A DNA stretch of 62,405 nt from NCBI GenBank assembly GCA_947379865.1, contig CANCOY010000005.1:1-62405 (forward strand), read 5' to 3'. A program made the translations under genes and the position numbers. Source of the DNA: Acetobacteraceae bacterium (GTDB taxonomy: Bacteria > Pseudomonadota > Alphaproteobacteria > Zavarziniales > Zavarziniaceae). Shown here in pieces: positions 52,084 through 60,786 of this stretch; within the stretch, counting starts at the first letter, position 1; every line of letters begins with the position of its first letter. Under the pieces are notes generated by a model, which was not told where the DNA came from, did not search any database, and saw only the letters and a program-made list of their open reading frames with translations.

Positions 52084-53781
52084 TCAGGCGCCGTGGCGCA
52101 GGACGCGGCCGGAGCGAGCGCCCGTGTGCTTGCCATCACGGAAGGCGACCTCGCCATTCACCATGGTGGCGACATAGCCGGTGGAGCGCTGGATGTAACG
52201 CGGCGCCCCACCCGGGAAATCGTGTACCAGTTCAGGATAGCGCTCGCCCACGCGGGCCAGGTCGAACACGTTCACATCTGCCCTGAGCCCCGCCTTCAGC
52301 GTGCCGCGATCCTTGAGGCCAATGACCCGCGCAGGGCCGGAGGTGAGGCGGCGCACGCCTTCCGCCAGGCTGTAGAGGCCCACCGTCTTGACCCAATGGG
52401 ACAGGATGAAGCTGGTCACGCCGCTGTCCATCACCTGCGAGACATGGGCGCCGGCATCGCTGAGGCCGGGGATGACGCGGTCATCCACCAGCCAGTCTTC
52501 CAGCGCCGGCAGATTGCGGCTGAACATGCGCCAGGTGAACAGGCAGCGCCCCTCGCTCTCCAGGCTGAGGCGCAGGAAGGTCTCGGACCAGTGCTCGCCG
52601 GCAGCTTCGGCCATCACGGGCAAGGTTTGTTCCGTGGCGCCAATGTAGTTTGGCGATTCCTTGTCGCCCAGCCAGTAGATGGCATTCAGCCACACCAGCT
52701 TGTCGTGGCGGCTGGCCTTGGCTTCTTCCACAAGGCTGGCACGCACGGCCGGGTCGCGGATGGCGGCCAGGCGCTCGGCAAAGCTCTGGGCTGCCAGGGC
52801 CTCCCACGCCGGGCCAAAGAAACGCTTCTGCGCCCAGATATTATAGGCTGGCAGGCGCGACTGCAGGCCAAAGACAAAGCCCGTGCCACGCGGGATGGAA
52901 ACGGCGGTGATGTCGCCCCCGTCGGCACACAGGCCGTCCATGAAGGTGACGGCGCGGGTGCCGGCCGCCGGTGAGGCGCCAATGGTATAGCTGAACAGGA
53001 TGCGGGCGCCCGCCTCGCTGGCCTGGGCGCGCAGCAGCACGTCATTGCCCATGTCGGCGCGGGTGAAATCGCAGACGTTCTGCATCAGCGCGCCGCGCGC
53101 GCTCACTTCACGGGCGATCTGCATCACCTCGTCATGTTCGGCAAAGGTGCCGGGAATGGAGCGGCCATCGGGCAGGACATGGCCGGGGAAACGGTTGGTG
53201 GAAAAACCCACCGCGCCGCCTTCGATGGAGTCGGCCACCACCCGGGCAATCTCGCGCTTTTCGTCCTCGGTGGCAGGCTCTGCCACGGCGCGTTCGCCCA
53301 TCACGTAATAGCGCACGGCACTGTGGCCCACCATGCCGGCCACATTGATGGCAGGCTTCAGGCCCTCCAGCGCATCAAGATAGCCACCATAGCTTTCCCA
53401 GTTCCACGGCAGGCCAGAAAGAATGGCGGTGCGGGGAATGTCCTCCACCGTCTCCATCATGGCGGCCAGTGTCTCGCGGTCGGCCGGCTTGCAGGGCGCA
53501 AAGGTGACGCCGCAATTGCCCAGCAGCACCGTGGTGACGCCATGCCAGCTGACGGGGGTAAGCAGGGGATCCCAGCCGATCTGGGCATCCAGATGGGTAT
53601 GAATATCAACAAAGCCGGGGGTGACCACCAAGCCGTCGGCCTCGATCACTTCCCGGGCCGGGCCAGCTGTGCCGCCGACGGAGGTGATCAGCCCACCATC
53701 AATGGCGACATCGCCAACAAACGGCTCGGCCCCGGTCCCATCCACAATCAGGCCGCCGCGAATGACGATATCGTGGGTCAT
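52084..53781 (-). CDS. N-acyl-D-amino-acid deacylase-family amidohydrolase
   Basis: The 565-residue protein begins IVIRGGLIVDGTGAEPFVGD and has the metal motif GFVDIHTHLDAQIGWDPLLT. SWHGVTTVLLGNCGV and the closing substrate-lid segments of D-aminoacylases follow, with a C-terminal beta strand set carrying the small domain. The family hydrolyses N-acyl-D-amino acids or related amides; members near steroid or terpenoid catabolic genes often have other substrates. It is divergent from the CoA-transferase pair. Confidence 0.87.
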   Translation of the reverse strand: MTHDIVIRGGLIVDGTGAEPFVGDVAIDGGLITSVGGTAGPAREVIEADGLVVTPGFVDIHTHLDAQIGWDPLLTPVSWHGVTTVLLGNCGVTFAPCKPADRETLAAMMETVEDIPRTAILSGLPWNWESYGGYLDALEGLKPAINVAGMVGHSAVRYYVMGERAVAEPATEDEKREIARVVADSIEGGAVGFSTNRFPGHVLPDGRSIPGTFAEHDEVMQIAREVSARGALMQNVCDFTRADMGNDVLLRAQASEAGARILFSYTIGASPAAGTRAVTFMDGLCADGGDITAVSIPRGTGFVFGLQSRLPAYNIWAQKRFFGPAWEALAAQSFAERLAAIRDPAVRASLVEEAKASRHDKLVWLNAIYWLGDKESPNYIGATEQTLPVMAEAAGEHWSETFLRLSLESEGRCLFTWRMFSRNLPALEDWLVDDRVIPGLSDAGAHVSQVMDSGVTSFILSHWVKTVGLYSLAEGVRRLTSGPARVIGLKDRGTLKAGLRADVNVFDLARVGERYPELVHDFPGGAPRYIQRSTGYVATMVNGEVAFRDGKHTGARSGRVLRHGA

Positions 53782-53944
53782 GCTTCCCTCCCGGTTTTAT
53801 TGTCGCGGCCCGTCATTGGCCGACTTTTCATCGCCAAGGTTATAACCCGGGCTGGTGCCTCGTCCAGCAGATTGGGCAGGGCCTTGGGTGGACAGGGTGA
53901 CCGCACTCCCTGATCATCACGGGCAATAAAGGGAGGAAAACGTG

Positions 53945-55252
53945 ATGGCTGAGGCTGAAAGCCCCTTGCCCGGCCCAGATGGCGGGTTCCTGCAGCCCTA
54001 TCGGGTCCTCGACCTGACGGACCATCGCGGCGTGATGGCTGGGCACATGCTGGCCCAGCTTGGCGCTGAGGTCATCCAGGTGGAGCCACCGGGCGGTTCG
54101 GGCGCCCGTCTGCACCCGCCCTTTGCACCCGACTGGCCAGCGCCGGAGAACTCGTTCTTCTGGGCCGCTTATGGGGCCGGCAAGCGCAGTGTCACCTGCG
54201 ACCCCTCGGCGCCTGCGGGACTGGAGCTTTTCCACCGCCTGCTGCGCGAGGCTGATTTCCTGATCGAGTCCTTTGCACCTGGCGATGGCCGGCCGGACTG
54301 GATCAACCCTGCCGCCACCCAGGCCACCAACCCGCGCCTGATCCATGTCTCCATCACGCCCTTTGGGATGGATGGACCCAAGGCGCACTGGGTTGATAGC
54401 GAGATCATCCTGTGGGCAGCGGGCGGCCCCCTGTTGCCGACCCGTGGCGCAGACGGCCAGCCCTATCGCATCAGCGCGCCCCAGGCCTATCTGCACGCGG
54501 CCAGTGACGCAGCGGGGGCGGCCATGGTGGCCCATTTCGCCCGCCTGCAGTCTGGCGTGGGCCAGCATGTGGATGTCAGCGTTCTGCAATCGGTGCCCCA
54601 GGCAACACTTTCGGCCGTCCTGGCCGCAGCGGTGAACCACGCTGACTACACCCCGCGCCCGCCCGACCCGGCGCTTGGCCCGGCCAAGGTTGTGGCGGGC
54701 GGCGGCATCGCTGGCTTTGGCCCGGCGAAGTGGCCGGTGATCGGGGGGCTGGCCGAAATGCACATGGCCATCGGCGCCGTCCTTGGTGCCTCGGGCAACC
54801 AGGTCTTTGCCTGGATGAAGGAACAGGGCGTCCTAGAGGCACGCTTCCATGACTGGGACTGGATGGTGCTGCAGGCCCGGCTGGACAGCGGCGAAATCAC
54901 CAATGCCGATGTGGACGCGGCGCGCGCCGCCGTGGGTCGGTTCATGGCCGACGTGCGCAAGGAAAGCCTTATGGATCTGGCCATGACGCGCAACATCCGC
55001 GTGGCCCCGGTGCAGACCATAGGTGATCTGATCGAGGCGCCTCACAGCCAGGACCGAGGCTTCTTCCAGACCGTGGAGGGGCCATTCGGGGCCTATGTGC
55101 TGCCCGGCAATTTCGCCGCCAATGCCGAGCATGGCTTTGTGGCCCCCAAGGCTGCACCCCGTCTGGGGGCCGACAATGCTGATGTTTATGGCGGCCTGCT
55201 GGGCCTCTCTCCAGAAAGAATTCGGGACCTTGCCCGCCTGGGGGCCATCTGA
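53945..55252 (+). CDS. CaiB/BaiF (class III) CoA-transferase, first of a pair
   Basis: The 435-residue protein has the family opening YRVLDLTDHRGVMAGHMLAQ and LGAEVIQVEPPGG. The region of the catalytic Asp is LHAASDAAGAAMVAHFARL, and SGVGQHVDVSVLQS follows. GGGAGGAAAACGTG precedes the ATG at 53945; a GTG at 53942 is a weaker choice. The class moves CoA between carboxylates via an aspartyl-CoA intermediate. It is coupled to a second such gene by a TGATG junction, so a heteromeric enzyme is possible. Confidence 0.87.
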   Translation: MAEAESPLPGPDGGFLQPYRVLDLTDHRGVMAGHMLAQLGAEVIQVEPPGGSGARLHPPFAPDWPAPENSFFWAAYGAGKRSVTCDPSAPAGLELFHRLLREADFLIESFAPGDGRPDWINPAATQATNPRLIHVSITPFGMDGPKAHWVDSEIILWAAGGPLLPTRGADGQPYRISAPQAYLHAASDAAGAAMVAHFARLQSGVGQHVDVSVLQSVPQATLSAVLAAAVNHADYTPRPPDPALGPAKVVAGGGIAGFGPAKWPVIGGLAEMHMAIGAVLGASGNQVFAWMKEQGVLEARFHDWDWMVLQARLDSGEITNADVDAARAAVGRFMADVRKESLMDLAMTRNIRVAPVQTIGDLIEAPHSQDRGFFQTVEGPFGAYVLPGNFAANAEHGFVAPKAAPRLGADNADVYGGLLGLSPERIRDLARLGAI

Positions 55253-56520
55253 TGAGCCGGTCGACACCCGCACCTGCGAATACCGAGGCGGTAAAGAACA
55301 TGACCCACGCCAGTCTCCCCTTTGTCGGCCTCAAGGTGCTTGATCTGGCCTGGGTCGTGGCGGGGCCGCTGATCGGCCGTACCCTTGCGGATTACGGCGC
55401 CACGGTGGTGCGCATTGATTCATCGCGCCGGGCCGATGTGGCGCGCTTCATGGGGCCGTTTCCCAATGGCGCCATGGACCCGCAGCAATCAACCCTTTAC
55501 GAGAACTGCAACGCTGGCAAATTCGGCCTGTCGCTTGACCTCAGCAAGGAGGCCGCGCGCGAGGTGGTGCGCGATCTGGCGGCCTGGGCTGACGTGGCGG
55601 TGGAATCCTTTACACCCGGCCAACTCGCCAAATGGGGTCTTGGCTATGACAATCTGGCGGCGCGTAACCCTGGGCTGATCATGGTCAGCACCTCGTTGAT
55701 GGGCCAGGCCGGGCGGTATTCGCGCTATTCGGGCTTTGGCAACCATGGCGGGGCGGTGGCTGGGTTCCAGAACATCGTAGGGCCAGCGGGCGGTATTCCC
55801 ACGGGGCCGTTCGGACCGTACACAGATTATGTCGCGCCCCGCTTTGGCCTGGTCTCCATGCTGGCGGCGCTTGATGCCCGGCGGCACACCGGGCGGGGCT
55901 GCCATCTGGACGTGGCGCAAAGCGAGGCGGGCATGCAGTTTCTTGCGCCGCAGATCGCGGCCCAGTCGGTCACCGGGCAGGGCCTTGAGGCCCAGGGGAA
56001 CCGGGATCCGCTCATGGCACCCCACGGCGTATTCCGCACAGCGGGGTGGGACCAGTGGATTGCCCTGGCCGTCCGCAATGATGAGGACTGGCAGCGTATG
56101 GCCAAGCTGATTGGCGGCGCGGCCCTGGCGGCCGACCCACGTTTCCAGACGCTTGCCGGGCGCAAAGAGAACGAGGACGCGCTGGAGGCGCTGGTTGCCT
56201 CATGGACCAAGCATTACATAGCAGCCGACCTGGAACTGCTGTTGCAACAGGCAGGCATTCCCGCCCATCAGGCGGTGGCCACGGAGGAATTCATGGCCGA
56301 CACCCAGCTGGCCGCGCGGGGCCATTTCGTGAAGCTCGACCATCCCCTCATGGGGCAGGCGACGGTGGAGGGGTCACGCTACCGGCTGTCGGCAACCCCG
56401 GCGTCCTATGTCCGCAGCGCCCCCGTTTATGGGCGCGACAACGCCTATGTGCTGCAGGACCTTCTGGGTTACGACGAAGCCCGCATCGCCCGCCTCAACG
56501 AGGCGGGCGCGCTGGCCTGA
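55252..56520 (+). CDS. CaiB/BaiF (class III) CoA-transferase, second of a pair
   Basis: The 422-residue protein has GLKVLDLAWVVAGPLIGRTL, ENCNAGKFGLSLDLSKEAAR and the catalytic-Asp region PYTDYVAPRFGLVSML, followed by GRGCHLDVAQSEAGMQFL. It shares fold but not close identity with its upstream neighbour. Paired genes of this kind encode the two subunits of benzylsuccinate-type CoA-transferases. It is convergent with the SDR gene at 56540. Confidence 0.87.
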   Translation: MSRSTPAPANTEAVKNMTHASLPFVGLKVLDLAWVVAGPLIGRTLADYGATVVRIDSSRRADVARFMGPFPNGAMDPQQSTLYENCNAGKFGLSLDLSKEAAREVVRDLAAWADVAVESFTPGQLAKWGLGYDNLAARNPGLIMVSTSLMGQAGRYSRYSGFGNHGGAVAGFQNIVGPAGGIPTGPFGPYTDYVAPRFGLVSMLAALDARRHTGRGCHLDVAQSEAGMQFLAPQIAAQSVTGQGLEAQGNRDPLMAPHGVFRTAGWDQWIALAVRNDEDWQRMAKLIGGAALAADPRFQTLAGRKENEDALEALVASWTKHYIAADLELLLQQAGIPAHQAVATEEFMADTQLAARGHFVKLDHPLMGQATVEGSRYRLSATPASYVRSAPVYGRDNAYVLQDLLGYDEARIARLNEAGALA

Positions 56521-56539
56521 GGCGTAGACGGGGCCGAGA

Positions 56540-57364
56540 TTAGTCTTCTTCGCGGCGGTCGGTGATGGCCATGTTGCGGAAGCCCAGGTGGGTACCGGCA
56601 TCCACCAGCAGGGTCTCGCCCGTGATGTGGCGGGCGGCGCGTGAGCCAAGGAACACGGTGGCCGCCGCCACGTCCTCGGCGGATGAGGCAACGCCGAGCG
56701 GCGTGCGGGCGGCGGCGTCGGCCCGGACAGCGGCCAGACGCTCGGCCGACATGCCGGCCTTCTCGAACCAGGGCGTATCGATGAAGCCGGGGCAGATCGC
56801 GTTGACGCGGATCTTGGGCGCCAGTGCGCGGGCCAGTGACTTGGTCATGGTGGTCAGCGCCCCCTTGGAGGCCGCATAGGGCACCGAGGTGCCGATACCC
56901 GTAAGCGCTGCGATGGAGGCGGTGTTAACCACGGCGCCCGGTGCCGGTGCGCTTTCCAGCAGGGAGCGGGCGGCGCGGATCATCTGGAAGGCGCCGGCCA
57001 CATTCACGCGATAGATGCGCAGGAAATCGTCCATTGAGACGGCGTCCATATCGGCATGGTCGGGTGCAAACAGCGTGGTGCCTGCGTTGTTGAACAGGGC
57101 ATCAATCCGCCCAAAGGGCGCGGCGGCGGCCACGATGCGGTGGCAGTCCGCATCCTCGCCCACGTCGCCCTTCACCACGATGGCGCGGGTGCCGAACAGT
57201 TCGACGCTGCGCGCCGTCTCGGCGGCGGCGGCCTCGCTGCTGGCATAATTGATCACCACGGTAGCGGCCCCGCGCGAGGCAACTTCCACGGCAATGGCGC
57301 GGCCAAGGCCGGTGGAGGCGCCGGTTACCACGATCACCTGGCCGTCAAAATCCTTGCCCGACAT
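56540..57364 (-). CDS. SDR-family oxidoreductase (FabG-like)
   Basis: The 274-residue protein has VIVVTGASTGLGRAIAVEV, a NNAG motif, the catalytic SIAALTGIG and YAASKGAL residues with normal spacing, and a closing GETLLVDAGTHLG. This is a complete SDR of the ketoacyl/hydroxyacyl dehydrogenase type. It is divergent from the SnoaL gene, and the shared regulatory element lies in that gap. It may therefore be regulated with the second module. Confidence 0.9.
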   Translation of the reverse strand: MSGKDFDGQVIVVTGASTGLGRAIAVEVASRGAATVVINYASSEAAAAETARSVELFGTRAIVVKGDVGEDADCHRIVAAAAPFGRIDALFNNAGTTLFAPDHADMDAVSMDDFLRIYRVNVAGAFQMIRAARSLLESAPAPGAVVNTASIAALTGIGTSVPYAASKGALTTMTKSLARALAPKIRVNAICPGFIDTPWFEKAGMSAERLAAVRADAAARTPLGVASSAEDVAAATVFLGSRAARHITGETLLVDAGTHLGFRNMAITDRREED

Positions 57365-57499
57365 GCGGTTTCTCCGTTTTTGGCCAGTTCTGGGGCTGGC
57401 AGGGACATGTGCGGCCGCGCCTGTGGGTCAAACGGCCGTGATGGCGGAGTGTGGGAAGGCCCCGGGGGAAAAGCAACATCGGGTCATTCAACAAAGAGG

Positions 57500-57526
57500 C
57501 TTGCAAATCGTACGGTAGCGTACTGA
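57500..57526 (+). promoter_or_regulatory. Shared operator/promoter element, copy 2
   Basis: The element mirrors 46288-46314. Its core is GTACG-GTAG-CGTAC, a perfect 5-bp-arm inverted repeat, here without the single mismatch of copy 1. TTGCAA begins the element and may be a -35 hexamer. It lies between the divergent SDR gene and the SnoaL gene at 57576, about 50 bp before the latter. Confidence 0.65.
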
Positions 57527-57575
57527 AATCCTCCTAACGGCCGGCGCAGATCGGCCAATGGGGGAGGATAACGGT

Positions 57576-58007
57576 ATGCCCGATACTGCAGAGGCAGTCC
57601 GCGCACGCAATCTGGCCGTGGCAACACGCCTGATGGCCGAGTTTGGCCATGACATGGCAACGTGGCTCGACATGCTCCACGACGATGTCGTGATGGAATT
57701 TCCCTTCGGCGCCACCATCGGTCTGCCCACAAGGATCGAGGGCAAGGCTGCCTGCAGCGCCACGTTCGAGATGGCTGCGGGCACCCTTGGCGTGCGCTTT
57801 CACGATGTCGTGATCGAAGCCATGCACGATCCCGCCCGCTTTCTGGTGCAGTGCCGGGGCGAGGGGGGAACCGCCGACAATCCCTATCGCCAGCTCTATG
57901 CCACCCTGCACGAGTATCGTGACGGGCGTCTGATCCTGTTCCGCGAGCATTTCGACACCAAGATCGCCCTTGACGCATTTGGCTATCTCGGCCCCCAGGG
58001 CGGTTGA
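57576..58007 (+). CDS. SnoaL-like (NTF2-fold) polyketide cyclase-like protein
   Basis: The 143-residue protein is a cone-shaped NTF2-fold: DMLHDDVVMEFPFG, CSATFEMAAG, and ATLHEYRDGRLILFREHFDT. Such proteins act as isomerases, dehydratases or hydrolases on ring compounds. GGGGAGGATAACGGT precedes the ATG at 57576. It opens the second copy of the three-gene module and has no counterpart in the first copy. Confidence 0.8.
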   Translation: MPDTAEAVRARNLAVATRLMAEFGHDMATWLDMLHDDVVMEFPFGATIGLPTRIEGKAACSATFEMAAGTLGVRFHDVVIEAMHDPARFLVQCRGEGGTADNPYRQLYATLHEYRDGRLILFREHFDTKIALDAFGYLGPQGG

Positions 58008-58043
58008 TACAGGTGCCTGCACCATGGCTGGGAGGCCAAGGCA

Positions 58044-59255
58044 ATGAGTTTCGTTGATCCCCGAAATCAGCCCAGTGCTGCCTTCATCGAAGGCGTGCGT
58101 CGGCGTTTTCCGATCGAACCGGAAATGGACCGTGTGCTGACGCGCAAGATGCAGCATCGCGCCGGTCCGGGTTACAGTCCGCTGTCTCTGCCAACTATCG
58201 TCGAAGGCTTGCAGCGGCTTATTGCCAGCAATATTGGCGGCAGTTTCACGGTCTCCAACGCCCGCTGGTTGACGGGTGGGGCCTCGAAAATTCAGGTGGC
58301 CTTTGATCTGGAGTGGAATGGGGCGGCCGATGGCGGGCGCTGCCTCACCCCCATGGTCCTGCGGATGGAGCCCCCCGAATCGGTTGTGGAAACCAGCCGG
58401 TTGCGCGAGTTTGAAATCCTGAAGACGATGTCTGGCGTGGTTCCGGTGCCTCCCTGTTACTGGGTCGATCACGAGGGAGCCTTTCTGCCCTATCCGGCCC
58501 TCGTCTATGGTTTTGTCACCGGTGTTGCCAAGCCAACCAAACAGGCATCCACCCAGGTTACCGGCATTGGCCTCAACTATGGTCCTGATTTGCGGGTCAA
58601 GCTGGGACACCAGTTCCTCAGCCAGCTTGGTCGCATCCACACGGTGCCGGCCAACGTAATTGGCGGTCTGCAGCATTTTTCCCCGGCCATGGTTGGCTCC
58701 AACGAGGCTGTGGTGCGCCAGGTGAACTGGTGGCGCCGTGTCTGGGAGGAAGACCGCGCCGAGGAAGAGCCCCTGATGACCGCTGCCGGCAATTGGCTGA
58801 CCCGCAATGCGCCTGTCATTGATCATGTGTCGATTGTTCATGGCGATGCACGCGGTGGCAATGTTCTGTTCAACGAGGAGAATGGACAGATTACGGCCTG
58901 GCTTGACTGGGAACTGGCTTATCTGGGGGACCGCCATCAGGACATTGCCTGGTCGATGATCAATGCCTTCCGCCACATGTCCGAGAATGGGCGGGATGAG
59001 CTGATCGGCGGCTTCTTCCCCGAGACGCAATACCTGGAGCTCTATGAGCAGGGATCTGGCCTGAAAATAGATCGCAAGCGTCTGGCCTATTATCAGGTTC
59101 TGGTCAGTTTCATGTCTGTCTCCATCTGTTTGGGCACGGGCTATCGCGTGGCCCGCAATGGCAAGACCCATCAGGATGTTGTCTGTGCCTGGCTGTCCAT
59201 GATCAGCTACGGGATCATGGAACAGATGCGCCAGACGCTAGAGGAGTATGCGTGA
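58044..59255 (+). CDS. Phosphotransferase (APH-fold) family protein (module copy 2)
   Basis: The 403-residue paralog of the gene at 47281 has LTGGASKIQVAFDLEW, the catalytic VHGDARGGNVLF and the metal site AWLDWELAYLGDRHQDIAW. Compared with the other copy it has a longer N-terminal segment. GGGAGGCCAAGGCA precedes the ATG. The stop overlaps the next start (TGATG). Confidence 0.85.
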   Translation: MSFVDPRNQPSAAFIEGVRRRFPIEPEMDRVLTRKMQHRAGPGYSPLSLPTIVEGLQRLIASNIGGSFTVSNARWLTGGASKIQVAFDLEWNGAADGGRCLTPMVLRMEPPESVVETSRLREFEILKTMSGVVPVPPCYWVDHEGAFLPYPALVYGFVTGVAKPTKQASTQVTGIGLNYGPDLRVKLGHQFLSQLGRIHTVPANVIGGLQHFSPAMVGSNEAVVRQVNWWRRVWEEDRAEEEPLMTAAGNWLTRNAPVIDHVSIVHGDARGGNVLFNEENGQITAWLDWELAYLGDRHQDIAWSMINAFRHMSENGRDELIGGFFPETQYLELYEQGSGLKIDRKRLAYYQVLVSFMSVSICLGTGYRVARNGKTHQDVVCAWLSMISYGIMEQMRQTLEEYA

Positions 59256-59761
59256 TGGTGCCCGACATCGATCTTCAGCTGCAGGCCGTGATCAAGGCCC
59301 TCACCGACACCGTGATGCCGGCCATTGATCCCGCCAACAAGATGGCCGTGGAGCAGGCGGGCCTGGCTGTCGCCACACTGTCAATGGCACGCAACCGCCT
59401 GCCGCTTGTGCGGCGTCTGGCCCGCCATGGGTTGCAGATGGCCATCGCCATGGCTGAGGAACTGGTGGCAGCCATCCCAACGGCTGCCGCCGGCCTTGCC
59501 GCTCCGCTGGCGGCAGGCCGCGAGGCCTTGCAGGACCCTGCGCATGATACGGCGGCTATAGATGCCGTGCAGCGTGCCCTGAACGATGCCATCGGTGCCC
59601 TGATCGATGACAGCAGCAACGGGCCACATATTGCCGCGATCGAGGCGATCATCATCCGGCGCGGCAAACTTGCCACCGACCTTGGCCGAGCCTGGACCAT
59701 GCCCTCGGGGTTCGAGCCCAATCCGGCTAGCGTCCCCACAATCGAAAGCCTGCTGTCATGA
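59255..59761 (+). CDS. Helical protein of unknown function (module copy 2)
   Basis: The 168-residue helical protein is a paralog of the gene product at 48449: VIKALTDTVMPAIDPANKMA, EQAGLAVATLSMARNRLPLV, and a PTIESLLS tail. GAGGAG lies 8 nt before the ATG at 59255; an overlapping GTG at 59252 is also possible. Its stop overlaps the next start (ATGA). The tail conservation suggests a binding motif. Confidence 0.72.
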   Translation: MVPDIDLQLQAVIKALTDTVMPAIDPANKMAVEQAGLAVATLSMARNRLPLVRRLARHGLQMAIAMAEELVAAIPTAAAGLAAPLAAGREALQDPAHDTAAIDAVQRALNDAIGALIDDSSNGPHIAAIEAIIIRRGKLATDLGRAWTMPSGFEPNPASVPTIESLLS

Positions 59762-60762
59762 TCCTGCCTGGCGATAACGAGTTTCACACGCCACCGGATG
59801 CTGGCCATACCTGGTCGGAGACCAATTTCTTCTGCGCCTCGATCCCCGAGGAGCGGTTGATGATCACCTTCTACACCCTGTTCCGCAAAGGCATCGGCGT
59901 GATGCTCTCGGACATCGTGGTGTTTGGGGCCTTTGCCGATAACCGCGCCGAGGTGATCTATCTCGACAGCCAGCAGCATCTGCCTGCGCCCGCGCGCCTG
60001 TCGGATTACACCACGGCAAATGGCCTGCATGTGCGCGCCCACAGCATCCGCGACTATGACATCAATTATGTGGGCTTTGATGATACCGAGGCGCATCTGG
60101 AATTCCGTGGGCTGCATGAACCCTTCGACATTCATGATCCCAGCCATTCCCCAAGGGCGGTGGTGGACGAGACACAGCGCATCGACGGTGCCGGGCAGGG
60201 GGCGGCCTATGCCAGCCATTTCGACCTGACTGGCCGCATCACCGGCACCCTCAAGATCCGTGGGCGGACCTATAAGGTCGACTGCATCGAGACCATGGAC
60301 CATTCCTGGGGCCATCGCCCGGAGGTGGGTCTGCGGACGCTTGGCTGGATGCATGCCCATTTTGGCGAGGATCTGGCCTTTCACTGGATCAACCAGTTCG
60401 ACCTGGAAAAGCCGTCAGACGTTGCCCACCCACTTGCCCATGGCTATGTGCTGGAGAATGGGAAGATCACGGGCCTTGCCGACCTTGATCTGAAGGTAAC
60501 GCGCCATGGCACGCTGCCCATCGCCATGGAGGCGGTGGCAACCGATGCCAATGGCCGGGTATTCCGCCTGAATGGCGCCGCCCAGATCGCCGCACCCTGG
60601 ACACCCTATACCTGCGTCCTGCTGGGCGTGGCCCAGATGCGCTGGACCCTGCCTGATGGGCGTGTGGGCTATGGCCATGCCCAGGAGGTATACCCCCTCG
60701 ACATGATGACGCGCCTACGTCATCGCCGATGGAATGATCCGGCGACGCACATCACAACCTGA
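59758..60762 (+). CDS. Lipocalin-like DUF7064-type protein (module copy 2)
   Basis: The 334-residue protein is rich in beta strands: MITFYTLFRKGIGVMLSDIV, IETMDHSWGHRPEVGLRTLG, and LPDGRVGYGHAQEVYPLD. It is similar in layout to the product at 46367 but about 30 residues longer. The MDHSWG motif recalls AttH/hydratase lipocalin-like families, where such a pair lines a hydrophobic pocket. It starts by overlap with the helical gene, 4 bp. Confidence 0.7.
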   Translation: MILPGDNEFHTPPDAGHTWSETNFFCASIPEERLMITFYTLFRKGIGVMLSDIVVFGAFADNRAEVIYLDSQQHLPAPARLSDYTTANGLHVRAHSIRDYDINYVGFDDTEAHLEFRGLHEPFDIHDPSHSPRAVVDETQRIDGAGQGAAYASHFDLTGRITGTLKIRGRTYKVDCIETMDHSWGHRPEVGLRTLGWMHAHFGEDLAFHWINQFDLEKPSDVAHPLAHGYVLENGKITGLADLDLKVTRHGTLPIAMEAVATDANGRVFRLNGAAQIAAPWTPYTCVLLGVAQMRWTLPDGRVGYGHAQEVYPLDMMTRLRHRRWNDPATHITT

Positions 60763-60786
60763 CATCCACCAGCCAGGGGGCCACAC

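Noticed and set aside
57534..59171. A 545-codon minus-strand frame opposite the SnoaL and phosphotransferase genes
   Set aside because: The plus-strand genes carry clear family motifs and ribosome sites; the antisense frame spans two genes and shows no domain.
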